Shown: positions 9,365 through 19,052 of the stretch, in pieces
How positions within the stretch are numbered: the stretch's first letter is position 1
Layout of the letters: each line of letters starts with the position of its first letter
Assembly: GCF_900105125.1 (NCBI RefSeq)
Contig: NZ_LT629750.1
Location: 930,001 to 994,000 of the forward strand
Reading direction: 5' to 3'
DNA length: 64,000 bases
From: Bradyrhizobium canariense
GTDB lineage: Bacteria; Pseudomonadota; Alphaproteobacteria; Rhizobiales; Xanthobacteraceae
Position numbers and translations under genes: made by a program
The notes under the pieces: generated by a model
Told to the model about the DNA's origin: nothing
What the model saw: the letters and a program-made list of their open reading frames with translations, nothing else
Databases searched by the model: none

Positions 9365-10471
9365 ATGACCGGTATTCCCGCCCAGCAAGCCCCGCAAAAT
9401 CGCGCTGTCAGATGGTGGCTGTTCTCGGTCGCCGCGCTGATCGCGATCATGGTGCTGGTCGGCGGCGCGACGCGTCTGACCGAATCCGGACTTTCGATTA
9501 CTGAATGGAAGCCGGTCAGCGGCGCATTGCCGCCGCTCAGCCAGGAGCAATGGAGCCAGGCGTTCGAAGGCTACAAGGCCATTCCGCAATACCGCGAGCT
9601 CAACGCCGGAATGAGCCTTTCCGAGTTCAAATCCATCTTCTGGTGGGAATGGAGCCACCGGCTGCTCGGGCGTGTGATCGGCGTGGCTTATCTGCTGCCG
9701 TTCCTCTGGTTCCTGTGGCGCGGGTATCTCGACGGCGATTTGAAGCGGCGGCTGTGGGGGATCTTCGGCCTCGGCGCGCTGCAAGGGGTGGTCGGCTGGT
9801 GGATGGTCGCCTCCGGTCTCTCAGAGCGCGTGGAAGTCTCGCAATACCGTCTCGCCACCCATCTGGTGCTGGCGCTGCTGATCTTCGCGGCCATCGTCTG
9901 GACGCTGCGCCGGTTGGCTGACCGGCCATCATCAGCGTCGACGTCGCGGCTCAAGATCACCAGTGTGATCTTGCTGATTTTGACGTTCGTGCAGCTTTAT
10001 CTGGGGGCGCTGGTTGCAGGCCTGCGCGCGGGAAAAGTCTACAACACCTGGCCTGATATCGACGGCGGGTTCATTCCCTCATCCGCGCGGTTGTTCTTTG
10101 AACAGCCATGGTGGCGCAATCTGTTCGACAACGCGCTCACCGTGCAGTTCGAGCATCGCATGACCGCCTATGCCTTGTTTGCGTTGGCGGTCCTGCACGC
10201 CGCCGACGCCATTCGCTCGCGGGCCGATGTCGCGGTGATCCGTGGCGCCGTGTGGCTGGTGGCTGTCATCACGTTGCAGGCGACGCTCGGCATTCTCACG
10301 CTGCTCAATCAGGTGCCGATCGATCTCGCGTTGACACATCAGGCCGTTGCGATCGCGGTGCTGACGCTTGCGACGTTTCAGGCCGAACGCCTGGCTGCAC
10401 GGCAGCCGAAAGAGGCAATGCGGAAATTGGTGGTGCCGCTCGGCCAAGCCAGTTCATTTGAGCGATTCTAA
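9365..10471 (+). CDS. ctaA: Heme A synthase (COX15/CtaA type 2)
   Basis: Integral membrane enzyme that oxidises the C8 methyl of heme O to give heme A for aa3-type cytochrome oxidases. The predicted 368-residue protein has eight membrane segments and family signatures: [33 protein letters not shown] with a heme-ligand His, [31 protein letters not shown] and LTHQAVA. The frame is open 99 bases further upstream, but ATG at 9365 ([10 protein letters not shown]) gives the usual N-terminus. It stands alone, with the divergent DUF2842 gene on one side and the FTR1 permease gene downstream, and does not sit in a cta operon in this window. Confidence 0.96.
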   Translation: MTGIPAQQAPQNRAVRWWLFSVAALIAIMVLVGGATRLTESGLSITEWKPVSGALPPLSQEQWSQAFEGYKAIPQYRELNAGMSLSEFKSIFWWEWSHRLLGRVIGVAYLLPFLWFLWRGYLDGDLKRRLWGIFGLGALQGVVGWWMVASGLSERVEVSQYRLATHLVLALLIFAAIVWTLRRLADRPSSASTSRLKITSVILLILTFVQLYLGALVAGLRAGKVYNTWPDIDGGFIPSSARLFFEQPWWRNLFDNALTVQFEHRMTAYALFALAVLHAADAIRSRADVAVIRGAVWLVAVITLQATLGILTLLNQVPIDLALTHQAVAIAVLTLATFQAERLAARQPKEAMRKLVVPLGQASSFERF

Positions 10472-10608
10472 TTCTCTGAACCTGCAGGCAAGTGCCCTGT
10501 TTTCCGGGCTTTCCGTGTTTCTCATATTCATTGACGAAGTTGTGTGGAACCGCGCGGCTTTACTTGGAGCGTCTGAGCGATAAAACGGGCCCAACACAGG
10601 GTTCGGTC

Positions 10609-11424
10609 ATGTCGTCTGCATTCATTCAGGCTGCCGTCATTCTGCTCCGCGAGGGCCTTGAGGCGATGCTGGTGATCGCGGCGCTCGCCGGCTATCTGAC
10701 CAAAGCCGGCGCCAGCCACCGCATCCAGGCGCTTTACGGCGGCGCACTCGCCGCTATTGGCGCCAGCCTGGTTGCCGCCTGGCTGTTTGCAGTGCTCAAT
10801 TCGGGCGAGCACAGCGACATCCTCGAGGGCATCATCATTCTCGTCGCCGCAGGCCTGATGCTCTATGTCAGCGGCTGGCTGATGGTGAAGCAGGATCCGC
10901 GCGGCTGGCAGGATTATCTGGCGCAGAAGGCCAATAATGCGCTGGCGCAGGATACCGTCTGGGCGGTCGGCGCGCTCGCCTTCCTCGCGGTGTTTCGCGA
11001 AGGCGCCGAAACCGTGCTGTTCATCAATGCGCTCGCCACCACCGAAGGCGGCTGGAGCGGCAGCCTGTTCGCGGGGCTCGGCGTTGCCACGATCGCTCTC
11101 GCCGTGCTGTTCTATTTCATCAACCTGATCGCGCAGAAGATCCCGCTGCGGCCGCTATTCATCATCACCTCGGCGTTTCTGTTCGCGATGGCGATCAAAT
11201 TCATCGGCGAAGCCGTTCAGGAATTCCAGGAACAGTCGATGCTGCCGTTCACCGAACTAAAGAGCCTGTCGTGGCTCGATGCGATCGGCTTGAATCCGAC
11301 GGTCGAGGCGCTGTCCGCGCAGCTTCTGGTAATCGTGTTTGCGCTGGCGACCTATTCGGTATTCCAGCGCAACAGCCGGCTCACCCGAGCCGACAAGGAC
11401 GCTATCCGCGCGGCTAAGCCCTAA
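10609..11424 (+). CDS. FTR1 family iron permease
   Basis: A 271-residue, seven-helix membrane protein of the FTR1/EfeU/FtrC family, which imports ferric iron, usually with a periplasmic oxidase or iron-binding partner. Both hallmark REGxE motifs are present, REGLE (14-18) and REGAE (130-134). The C-terminal segment LPFTELKSLSWLDAIGLNPTVEALSAQ is typical of the short bacterial form. ATG at 10609 gives the canonical N-terminus AFIQAAVILLREGLEAML; the frame is open upstream but unlike the family. No partner (EfeO/EfeB or P19/FtrA type) is adjacent, and I see no obvious iron-responsive operator in the 137 bases upstream. Confidence 0.92.
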   Translation: MSSAFIQAAVILLREGLEAMLVIAALAGYLTKAGASHRIQALYGGALAAIGASLVAAWLFAVLNSGEHSDILEGIIILVAAGLMLYVSGWLMVKQDPRGWQDYLAQKANNALAQDTVWAVGALAFLAVFREGAETVLFINALATTEGGWSGSLFAGLGVATIALAVLFYFINLIAQKIPLRPLFIITSAFLFAMAIKFIGEAVQEFQEQSMLPFTELKSLSWLDAIGLNPTVEALSAQLLVIVFALATYSVFQRNSRLTRADKDAIRAAKP

Positions 11425-11479
11425 GCCCACTTCGTTTCTCCCGAACAAGGCTTGCTGGCTGGCAATCCGCCGCTGTGTC

Positions 11480-12055
11480 CATGCTGATGTCAAACAGCGG
11501 AGGATATGACTGCGCGATCTCGTGGCGCGAGACGCCCGAGTTGCGGCAGGAAGCGAGTCCCTCTGACAACAGAGGGCGCAGGGAAAGCCGGGCGCGCGAT
11601 GCACCCGCAGCCTCGCGTGCAAGTGTAGAAAGCACACGAGTTAGTCACCACAGGCTCACCGCAATCGTCCGGCTTTCCCTGCGCGATGGTTTTAACGGTC
11701 TACTTCGTGCTCTCCCCGGTGACCGGGCTTTCTTGCCACCGTCATCCCTAAGAAGCTTGCTTCTCAAGAACTTGACGCCAGCGTCGGGGCGTCAGGACCA
11801 CACGACTTCGCCGTCCGCGACAAGCGCCGATCGTCCGCGCGCCGCTGGCCACTCACGAACTCCTGACGGAGCCGCCCTGCGACCACGCTTGCGCGCCTGA
11901 CGCTGCCGCGTCCACCGCATCCCGCCCCGCGTTCGTGACGATCGCGATCCGCCCCTCTTGGGGGGTGAGATAACGCGGGCTTATAAGGGTGTTTCTACCA
12001 GAGGGGAGAGCAAAAAATTTTGTGAGACGGTCTGGACACCCCAAATCACCTGATA
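11480..12055. repeat. Dispersed non-coding repeat of the type common in Bradyrhizobium genomes
   Basis: No credible gene lies between the FTR1 permease and the truncated MetA-like gene. The reading frames here translate to strings such as ARLRVHRAPGFPCALC (minus strand) and ESTRVSHH / LPGDRAFLPPSSLRSLLLK (plus strand), which I recall as frequent spurious proteins across many Bradyrhizobium genomes. The DNA is therefore probably one copy of a dispersed repeat rather than coding sequence. Boundaries are approximate; the right end falls close to the point where the MetA-like gene breaks. The identification rests on memory of recurrent sequence, not on an alignment. Confidence 0.6.
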
Positions 12056-12238
12056 TCACGTTGCGGCGCCGAGCGCCCATCCAGGTGTCAGCGGGGCGGC
12101 CGCGAGACTGCCGTAGTTGCCTGGAATCCAGAATGAAACGCCGCCCTCGTCGGCGCGCGAGATTTTAGGACAAAGCAGCACAGCCGCAGCCGTAACCACG
12201 CTCCCAATTCGGCCGATGTTTGATTCAAATGGTGCCAT
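12056..12238 (-). pseudogene. Truncated MetA-pathway/SphA-like outer-membrane protein
   Basis: Starting at ATG 12238 the frame encodes a signal peptide (SVVTAAAVLLCPKISRA) followed by DEGGVSFWIPGNYGSLAAA and PGWALG, the start of the mature part of PF13557-type 'MetA-pathway of phenol degradation' porins. It then meets a TGA after only 60 residues, whereas intact family members have about 280-320. The break coincides with the edge of the dispersed repeat. No continuation is visible beyond the repeat, because the FTR1 permease follows. Such porin-like proteins often sit near DUF1254 genes, as here, so this was probably a working member of the neighbouring cluster. Confidence 0.6.
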
Positions 12239-12614
12239 TGCAAAACTCCACACGGTATTTGCAACCGGCGCCTGACAAAATTCGTCGCGAAACGATGATT
12301 TGCTGAATTGGCGCGCCACTTTAGATAGTAGGCCACGAACGTCGCCGAAAATCCGTGGCGAATTTGTAACAACCAAAGACCTGCAGGCCGTTGTGCCGCA
12401 GGGGGATGCGACAAACTGCGCACTGTTTCTGTTCGAGACTCGCTAGACGTCCAATCAATTTCAGGTTGACGCATGACGATGTGCGGAAGAACTTAGTTGG
12501 GTGAGGGATCAGTAGGAAAGAATTGCTGACCGATTTCGCGCTTTAGCTCGTTGCATAGATCAATGATGCGGCATGCGGAGGCGATCGATACCTCCGCGAC
12601 CTATGGAGACATCC
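12239..12614. other. Intergenic region upstream of the arylsulfatase
   Basis: About 375 bases between the truncated MetA-like gene and the sulfatase gene. I see no supported gene. The region should hold the promoters of both divergent units, but no clear -35/-10 pair or palindrome stands out. The ribosome site for the sulfatase (GGAG) lies at about 12606-12609. Confidence 0.4.
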
Positions 12615-15095
12615 ATGCGTCACAGGAAATGCTTGCTCGAAACCGTAGCGATCGTGGCATTGGTCAGTTGCTGCATCGGTCTTTCGACAAAGGCGCACGC
12701 TCAGGGCACACAAGCGCCGGCGAAAGGCGCGACAATTCTGCCGGTACCCGAGCCGCCATTTGAGGGGGTGATTGGGCGCAAGGCGAGTGAATCGAAATCC
12801 GACTTCCCGCGAGCAGTGACAGCCCCAAACGGGGCTCCGAATGTCCTGCTGATCATGACCGACGACACAGGGTTTGGGGCGGCCAGCACATTTGGCGGAC
12901 CCATTCCGACTCCCAGCCTCGATCGAATCTATCAGCAAGGGCTGTGTTACAATCAGTTTCATACGACAGCGCTGTGTTCACCGACAAGATCGGCTCTTCT
13001 GACGGGCCGCAATCATCACAGCGTTGGCTTCGGCAACATCTCGGAATTTGCTACCGGGTATCCGGGTTACGACTCGATCATCCCGAAGAGCGCCGGCACG
13101 ATCGGCAACATTCTCGAGGACAACGGCTACACCACGTCGTGGTTTGGCAAACACCATCTCATTCCCGACTGGCAACAAAGCACGGCCGGACCATTCGACC
13201 AATGGGCCGGGGGACTAGGCTTCGAATATTTCTACGGATTCCTCGGCGGCGATACCGACAATTGGCACCCGGCGCTGTTTGAAAACACCACGCCGGTTCT
13301 GCCGCCCTTCGGTGACCCAAATTACATTCTCATCCACGACATGACCGATCATGCGATCAACTGGATTCGCACGCAGCACTCAGTTGCCGCCGACAAACCG
13401 TTCCTGATGTATTTTGCACCCGGCAATGGCCACGCGCCGCATCACGCAAGCAAGGACTGGATCGCCAAGTTCAAGGGCCAGTTTGATCAAGGCTGGGACA
13501 AACAGCGTGAGGCCACGCTAGCGAACCAGAAGCGGCTCGGCATCGTGCCCGCCGACACCGTGTTGACGCCGCGGCCTGTTCAAATACCTGCTTGGGATTC
13601 GCTCAGCGACGATCAAAAGAAAGTCTATGCGCGGATGATGGAAGTCTACGCCGCCGCCGTGGCGCAGTCTGACTACGAAATCGGCCGTCTCTTCGACTCA
13701 CTGGTGCAAGCGGGCCAGCTCGACAACACGCTGGTTATCTACATCGAGGGCGACAACGGTGCGAGTGCCGAAGGCACATTGCAGGGAACGACAAATGAAG
13801 TGGGTCTGGGGGCGCCGGAGCCCGAGTCACTCCCGTTCCTTGTTTCGATGATGGATCAGCTCGGCAGCGATCGGACGTACAACCACTACCCTGTCGGCTG
13901 GGCTCTTGCCATGGACACTCCGTTCCAGTGGACCAAGCAGGTCGCGTCGCACTTCGGCGGAACGCGAAACGGAATGTGCTTGAGCTGGCCGAACAAAATC
14001 AAGGCACATCACGAGATCCGGTCCCAGTTCAGTCATGTCATCGACATCGTGCCGACGATCCTGGAGGCGGTCGGCGTGCAGGCGCCCCTGATCCTCAACG
14101 GTACAACCCAAAAGCCGCTGCAAGGCGTCAGCATGGTTTACACATTCGACGACGCCAAAGCTCCGACGCGGCACAACACTCAGTATTTCGAGATCGCGGC
14201 AAACCGCGGGCTCTACAAGGACGGCTGGATGGCAAGCACCACGCCGTTGCGATTGCCATGGCAGGTGACGGGGGTAGAACCCGACCCGGACGACTTTCCG
14301 TGGGAGCTTTACAATGTGGCGCAGGATTTCAGCCAATCCAGGAATCTCGCAACGGAGAATCCAAAGAAGCTGCAAGAGCTGGAGCAGCTCTTTCTGATAG
14401 AAGCGGTCAAATACAATGTGTTGCCGATCGATTCCAGTTTTGCCGATCGAGCCAACCCTGCAATCCGTCCCAACCTCAACCGCGGGCGAACGCACTTTAC
14501 ATACTATCCGGGCATGATCCGCATTCCCGAAGCGAGCGCTCCGGACATCAAAAACAAGTCGTTCCGCATCACCGCGGATGTAGACGTTCCGCAAGCCGGC
14601 GCGGACGGTGTTCTCATGACCCAGGGCGGACGGTTCGGTGGCTGGGGGTTGTTGGTGCTCGATCGCAAGCCGATGTTCGCTTACGCCTTCTCCAATCAGG
14701 ACGGCGACAAATATCCGTACCAGAAGAAATACAAATTCCGGATCAAGACAACCGAACCGCTTGCGCCGGGCAAACACGCCATCGTCTTCGACTTCGCCTA
14801 CGACGGCGGTGGTATTGGCAAGGGCGGGAAGGGAACGCTGACGGTCGACGGCAGAAAGGTTGGCGAGGGACGCATTGAGCTGACTCAGTCGCTCCGCTTC
14901 TCTCTCGACGAGAGTTTCGACGTTGGCCAGGACACCGGATCGCCTGTTATCGACGAGTATGACGACAAGATGCCGTTCAAGTTCAGTGGCACGCTCAACA
15001 AGCTGGACGTCGATCTCGGCGCCGATCAGCTCACGCCCCAGAAACAGGGCGAGCTTGAACGGCTAAAGCGGGACTTTGCATTTCGGAACCAATGA
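12615..15095 (+). CDS. Secreted type I arylsulfatase (formylglycine-dependent)
   Basis: Hydrolyses sulfate esters, probably in the periplasm. The 826-residue product has a signal peptide (LLETVAIVALVSCCIGLSTKAHA), the metal-binding start NVLLIMTDDTGFG (Asp83, Asp84), and the sulfatase signature LCSPTRSALLTGR with Cys121 as the residue converted to formylglycine. Further features are GKHHL, DNGAS and a long C-terminal beta domain, as in the roughly 750-850 residue arylsulfatase class. ATG at 12615 follows GGAG at a good distance; upstream in-frame ATGs (12573, 12603) lack this. The anaerobic or FGE-type maturase is not in the window. Two DUF1254 genes and a second sulfatase remnant follow on the same strand. 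Confidence 0.93.
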   Translation: MRHRKCLLETVAIVALVSCCIGLSTKAHAQGTQAPAKGATILPVPEPPFEGVIGRKASESKSDFPRAVTAPNGAPNVLLIMTDDTGFGAASTFGGPIPTPSLDRIYQQGLCYNQFHTTALCSPTRSALLTGRNHHSVGFGNISEFATGYPGYDSIIPKSAGTIGNILEDNGYTTSWFGKHHLIPDWQQSTAGPFDQWAGGLGFEYFYGFLGGDTDNWHPALFENTTPVLPPFGDPNYILIHDMTDHAINWIRTQHSVAADKPFLMYFAPGNGHAPHHASKDWIAKFKGQFDQGWDKQREATLANQKRLGIVPADTVLTPRPVQIPAWDSLSDDQKKVYARMMEVYAAAVAQSDYEIGRLFDSLVQAGQLDNTLVIYIEGDNGASAEGTLQGTTNEVGLGAPEPESLPFLVSMMDQLGSDRTYNHYPVGWALAMDTPFQWTKQVASHFGGTRNGMCLSWPNKIKAHHEIRSQFSHVIDIVPTILEAVGVQAPLILNGTTQKPLQGVSMVYTFDDAKAPTRHNTQYFEIAANRGLYKDGWMASTTPLRLPWQVTGVEPDPDDFPWELYNVAQDFSQSRNLATENPKKLQELEQLFLIEAVKYNVLPIDSSFADRANPAIRPNLNRGRTHFTYYPGMIRIPEASAPDIKNKSFRITADVDVPQAGADGVLMTQGGRFGGWGLLVLDRKPMFAYAFSNQDGDKYPYQKKYKFRIKTTEPLAPGKHAIVFDFAYDGGGIGKGGKGTLTVDGRKVGEGRIELTQSLRFSLDESFDVGQDTGSPVIDEYDDKMPFKFSGTLNKLDVDLGADQLTPQKQGELERLKRDFAFRNQ

Positions 15096-15220
15096 GAGGA
15101 CCGCTCCCTCGTTCGCATTGAAGCGGGCCGATGTGGGGGTGGAACAAGCGAGTACGACGAACGAGACTAAGCGCGACAAGACGCTGATCAGTCCATTCAA
15201 TGTGACGGGAGGAGGCGGAA

Positions 15221-16642
15221 ATGTTCAAGTCCACGACTCTTCTTGGCAACCTCGGAACTTTGCTGGCGATTGTCAGGACCGCATCCGCGCAGGCTCAAAC
15301 TCTCTCCGCTCAAGACATCGCACGCCGCATGATTGAGCGGCACGCGGTCGAAGCCGTCATCTGGGGCATGCCGGCGGTCAACACCGATCTCATGTATCAG
15401 GCGATGCTCAAGCTCGGCGGCAAGCCCAACCAGATCGTCTACTGGTCGGGCTTGCTCGATTGGCGGAACCAGACGCTGACGCCGAATCCTGATGTCATCT
15501 ACCTGATGGCCTTCTTCAGCACGAAGGACGGGCCTGTCGTGATCGAGATTCCGCCGGCCGGCGATGGCGTCATCAACGGCAGCATCATGGATCCCTGGCA
15601 GACGGCATTGGAGGATGTGGGGCCGGCCGGTGTCGACAAGGGCGCGGGCGGCAAATATCTGATTACGCCGCCGGGCTATCAGGGAGCTGCGCCCGGTGGC
15701 TATATCGTTCTGCCCTGCGCCAATTATCAGGGCTATGCGTTACTGCGTTCGATCCTGAAGAGCGGCGGCGAGGCCGACGTCAAGGCCGCTGTCGCCTACG
15801 GCAGGCGGATCAGGATCTATCCCCTGAGCCAGGCGGCCAATCCGCCGGAGACCGTGTTCGTCGATGCCATCGGCACGATCTACGATTCCACGATCCCGTA
15901 CGACATCAGCTTTTTCCAATCGCTCGATCGCTTTGTGCAGCGGGAGCCTTGGCTCACCCGCGACAAGGCGATGATCGATCCGTTGAAGGGAATCGGCATC
16001 GAGAAGGACAAGCCGTTTAATCCTGACGAAGCAACGAAGGGCCTTTTGAATGCGGCGGCAGGTGAGGCGCATGCCTGGCTGAATCTGCAATACGAAACCA
16101 TGTTCTCGCCCTATTACGAAGGGCGCAGGTGGGTGTTTCCGATAGCGCCGGAGGTTATCAACGGTCTGCAGACCCAGTTTGCGGATCCGGACAGCTACCC
16201 CGTTGAGGGCCGCGGCGTCACCTACACGATGGCGTTCTTTAGCACCAAGCATTCCGGGGTCGGCCAGTTCTATCTGATGACGATCAAGGACAAGGACGGA
16301 CAGAGCTTCGTTGGCGCGAACACCTATCGTCTGACCGTGCCCGCGAACGCGCCGGTGAGGCAATACTGGTCGGCGACAGTTTATGACCGCGCGACGCATG
16401 CCCTCATTCGCGAGATGCCGCGCGCGGGGCGCTCATCGCAAAGTTCGGGGTTGCAGGCAAATGCGGACGGTTCGGTTGATATCTGGTTCGGACCGAAGGC
16501 GCCGGCGGGCAAGGAGAACAACTGGGCGCCGACCAGCGCGAACGGGCAATTCGAGGTGTTGTTTCGCTTCTACGGTCCAGAGAAACCGGTGTTCGACAAG
16601 ACCTGGCAGCTGCCCGACATCGAACGGATCGCTGCGCAGTGA
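15221..16642 (+). CDS. Secreted DUF1254/DUF1214 protein (first of a tandem pair)
   Basis: A 473-residue protein with an N-terminal signal-like segment (LLGNLGTLLAIVRTASAQA), a DUF1254 domain (AVIWGMPAVNTDLMYQ, TPNPDVIYLMAFFSTKDGPVVIEIPP) and a C-terminal DUF1214 domain (YRLTVPANAPVRQYWSATVYD, GSVDIWFGPKAPAGKENNWAPT). The family has no settled biochemical role. Members are exported and widespread in proteobacteria. The start at 15221 follows a strong GGGAGGAGG site. It lies 15 bases before the next DUF1254 gene and downstream of the arylsulfatase, so the three are likely one transcription unit. Confidence 0.9.
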   Translation: MFKSTTLLGNLGTLLAIVRTASAQAQTLSAQDIARRMIERHAVEAVIWGMPAVNTDLMYQAMLKLGGKPNQIVYWSGLLDWRNQTLTPNPDVIYLMAFFSTKDGPVVIEIPPAGDGVINGSIMDPWQTALEDVGPAGVDKGAGGKYLITPPGYQGAAPGGYIVLPCANYQGYALLRSILKSGGEADVKAAVAYGRRIRIYPLSQAANPPETVFVDAIGTIYDSTIPYDISFFQSLDRFVQREPWLTRDKAMIDPLKGIGIEKDKPFNPDEATKGLLNAAAGEAHAWLNLQYETMFSPYYEGRRWVFPIAPEVINGLQTQFADPDSYPVEGRGVTYTMAFFSTKHSGVGQFYLMTIKDKDGQSFVGANTYRLTVPANAPVRQYWSATVYDRATHALIREMPRAGRSSQSSGLQANADGSVDIWFGPKAPAGKENNWAPTSANGQFEVLFRFYGPEKPVFDKTWQLPDIERIAAQ

Positions 16643-16657
16643 TCTAAGGAGGGTGCG

Positions 16658-18166
16658 ATGAAACCCAGTCGTCGGGAAACAATCGCGGTATTGGCAGGCG
16701 CCGGTTCTGCTGCGCTTTCGGCCGCCGGCATGACCGCCCCTACCCATGCTCAGGAAGCAAAGCCGGGAGAACGTGTGGCGACGAAAAGCTCGGACGAAAC
16801 GCAAAACATCGAGACGCGCATCGGCAGGCTCGAGTTCACGCACGACTTTGCCAACGGCTATCCGACCGACGCGACGATCGACAAGCTTTACGACGAGCGC
16901 GATTTTCAGCGCGCCTGTCAGGCCTATCTCTGGTCTCTTCCGGCAGTCTCGTTTGCGTCGTGGCAGCGCGGTGTGACGAAGGGCCTCGGTGCAAAGAACG
17001 GACAGATCGTCGCGATCCTGTCGATCGAGGCCAGACGCGGAATCCTGACCGCCAATGCCACGACACCGTACTATCTAGGGTTCGCCGACCTCTCAACAGG
17101 GCCGCTGGTCATGGTGATTCCGCCGCGCGGCGTGCAAGGCGGGATCAGTGACGCCTGGCAACAGACTATTCCGGGTACCGAATCGCCAGGCACATACCTT
17201 GTGTTGGCGCCAGGGCAGAAGGCTCCAGACGATGTCGTTGGCTACACTGTGCGCAACTCGGCCACCCTCAACATCTTTCTCGGTGCGCGACTGACTGACA
17301 CCGATCCGGAGAAAGCAAAGGAGGCGCTGGCGAACCTGCGGATGTATCCGTACGCGCAACGTGACAATCCGCCGAAGATGGAGATCTTCGATGCGGGTAC
17401 CAAGGCATGGAGCGGCCTGCCGCCACGCGGGATGGAATACTGGCAGCGGCTCGATGAAGTCATCCAGGCCGAACCGATCGAGCCGCGCGACATCTTCTTC
17501 CATGCGATGTTGCGGCCGCTCGGCCTGGAAAAGGGCGAGCCTTTCAGGCCGGACACGCGACAAACCAAGATACTGACCGATGCCGCGCTGGTCGGCGAGG
17601 CTATGGCAAAGGCCAACTCGGCGGACCGCCGCTTCAAGGGCGACACGTACCGATCCGACGCGCATTGGGACTTTGCGCTGTTGCTCGACGCCGACGATCC
17701 CGACGGCTTCTGGAATCTGCTCGACGAGCGCGCGTCCTGGTTCTACGAGGCCGTGGGCGCAGGCGCGGCGATGGCGCCGAAGCGGCCCGGGCCTTCTTCC
17801 GCCTATCTCAGCGCGTACAAGGACAGGGCCGGGGAATGGCTGGATGGTGGCAGGTCATACCGCCTGCGTGTTCCGCCCAATGCACCGATCAAGCTGTTCT
17901 GGTCAGTCACCCTCTACGACGTTGGTACGCGTGCGCTGATCCTGAACCAGCAGAACATTGCCGATCGCTCCTCGCGCATGGACCTGCGGAAGAATGGGGA
18001 TGGTTCGGTGGACATCTATTGCGGACCGAAGGCGCCAGCCGGCTTTGAGAAGAATTGGATCCCGACCGTCGCCGGCAAGAACTGGTTTGCATATTTCCGA
18101 TTCTACCAGCCGACCGAGGCCTACTTCGATCGCTCCTGGCCATTGCCGGACTTCGAGCAGGTCTAG
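16658..18166 (+). CDS. Secreted DUF1254/DUF1214 protein (second of a tandem pair)
   Basis: A 502-residue paralogue of the preceding protein. The N-terminus (KPSRRETIAVLAGAGSAALSAAG) has a twin-arginine-like motif, unlike its neighbour, and is followed by the same domain pair. DUF1254 is seen as ACQAYLWSLPAVSFASW and TPYYLGFADLSTGPLVMVIPP; DUF1214 is seen as YRLRVPPNAPIKLFWSVTLYD, GSVDIYCGPKAPAGFEKNWIPT and a C-terminal YFDRSWPLPDFE. AAGGAGGG precedes the ATG. The function of the family is unknown. The gene ends at a TAG that abuts the sulfatase C-terminal remnant, which suggests that a deletion joined the two. Confidence 0.9.
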   Translation: MKPSRRETIAVLAGAGSAALSAAGMTAPTHAQEAKPGERVATKSSDETQNIETRIGRLEFTHDFANGYPTDATIDKLYDERDFQRACQAYLWSLPAVSFASWQRGVTKGLGAKNGQIVAILSIEARRGILTANATTPYYLGFADLSTGPLVMVIPPRGVQGGISDAWQQTIPGTESPGTYLVLAPGQKAPDDVVGYTVRNSATLNIFLGARLTDTDPEKAKEALANLRMYPYAQRDNPPKMEIFDAGTKAWSGLPPRGMEYWQRLDEVIQAEPIEPRDIFFHAMLRPLGLEKGEPFRPDTRQTKILTDAALVGEAMAKANSADRRFKGDTYRSDAHWDFALLLDADDPDGFWNLLDERASWFYEAVGAGAAMAPKRPGPSSAYLSAYKDRAGEWLDGGRSYRLRVPPNAPIKLFWSVTLYDVGTRALILNQQNIADRSSRMDLRKNGDGSVDIYCGPKAPAGFEKNWIPTVAGKNWFAYFRFYQPTEAYFDRSWPLPDFEQV

Positions 18167-18169
18167 ATC

Positions 18170-18545
18170 GAGGCCCGGCGCGGAGGTGCCGAAGGATCGG
18201 CCGATCGACGGCGTCGACCAGTCGGATTTCTTCCTGGGCAAGACCGACAAATCGGCGCGGGAAGGAATTCTGATCTGGTGCGCCGACCGCCTGCAGGCGG
18301 TGAAATGGCGCAATTTCAAGGTTCACTTCTACCAGCAGGAGACAATGGTCTCGCCGCCGGTCAAGCTCGCGATCCCGCTGCTGTTCAACCTCTATACCAA
18401 CCCGCGCGAGGATGCGGACAAGGTGAGCACCGATACCTGGATCTTTGGCCCGGTGCTGAAGATGGTAGGCGAATTCGAATCCAGCGTGAAGAAATATCCG
18501 TTGATCGCGATGGGAACGCCAGACCGTTACACGCCCTCGCACTGA
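18170..18545 (+). pseudogene. C-terminal remnant of an arylsulfatase
   Basis: Starting a few bases after the DUF1254 stop, one frame reads GAEVPKDRPIDGVDQSDFFL, then REGILIWCADRLQAVKWRNF, KLAIPLLFNLYTNPREDADK and KKYPLIAMGTPDRYTPSH before the stop. This is the typical last ~120 residues of the roughly 500-560 residue arylsulfatase class, different from the long sulfatase at 12.6 kb. There is no start codon or catalytic domain, so it is a stump left by a deletion. It implies an ancestral order of sulfatase, DUF1254, DUF1254, sulfatase. Confidence 0.75.
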
Positions 18546-18575
18546 CCAGCGACGAACGCGTAGGCCGGGCGACCG

Positions 18576-18926
18576 CTAGCAGTAGCCGTAAACGCCGCAG
18601 GCGTAGGGCAGGCGATTCCAGTAGCTGGTGTAGGGGCCGCCATAATACGGGCCTTGATAATCGTAGGAATGGATCGATCCGTAATAGCCCGGAAGCGTCG
18701 CAGATCCCGGGAGCAGGGGCGTCAGGGGCGGAAACCGGACGTAGGGGATGCTGCCATCCGATGGTGTGAAAAGGACGTCCGATTCCTCCTCGACATAGGC
18801 TGGCCGGCCGTAGGGAGGCGGCGCCTTGCGATAAACGGGCACTCCGGATCTATTGGGCAAGTCGGCGGCAGCAGCGGACCCGATCGCGCAAACCGCGGCC
18901 AAAAATAGTGTCGCCCAGCGCAGCAT
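18576..18926 (-). CDS. Small secreted Pro/Tyr-rich hypothetical protein
   Basis: A 116-residue protein with a clear signal peptide (MLRWATLFLAAVCAIGSAAAADL) and a mature part rich in Pro, Tyr and Gly (RKAPPPYGRPAYVEEE, GYYGSIHSYDYQGPYYGGPY), ending in ACGVYGYC with two Cys. ATG at 18926 has a GGAG element nearby on the minus strand; a longer frame to 18965 exists but breaks the signal-peptide form. Proteins of this style are frequent, uncharacterised exported proteins in bradyrhizobia. No domain is recognised and no function can be given. It is convergent with the sulfatase remnant. Confidence 0.65.
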   Translation of the reverse strand: MLRWATLFLAAVCAIGSAAAADLPNRSGVPVYRKAPPPYGRPAYVEEESDVLFTPSDGSIPYVRFPPLTPLLPGSATLPGYYGSIHSYDYQGPYYGGPYTSYWNRLPYACGVYGYC

Positions 18927-19052
18927 GGTTCCGCTCCGAATCATCAGAGGTGATTCAAACGCCATTTATGCCGGGAGAATCGTTAACGAGAGATCCCTTA
19001 TGTCGAGCTGGCCGGGCTTTATAGGTACTCGCCGGCGAGCGAATAAGACCTT

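Noticed and set aside
11475..11900. 141-codon plus-strand frame and overlapping minus-strand frames
   Set aside because: The translations match strings I recall as recurrent spurious proteins of a dispersed Bradyrhizobium repeat; no ribosome site or domain.
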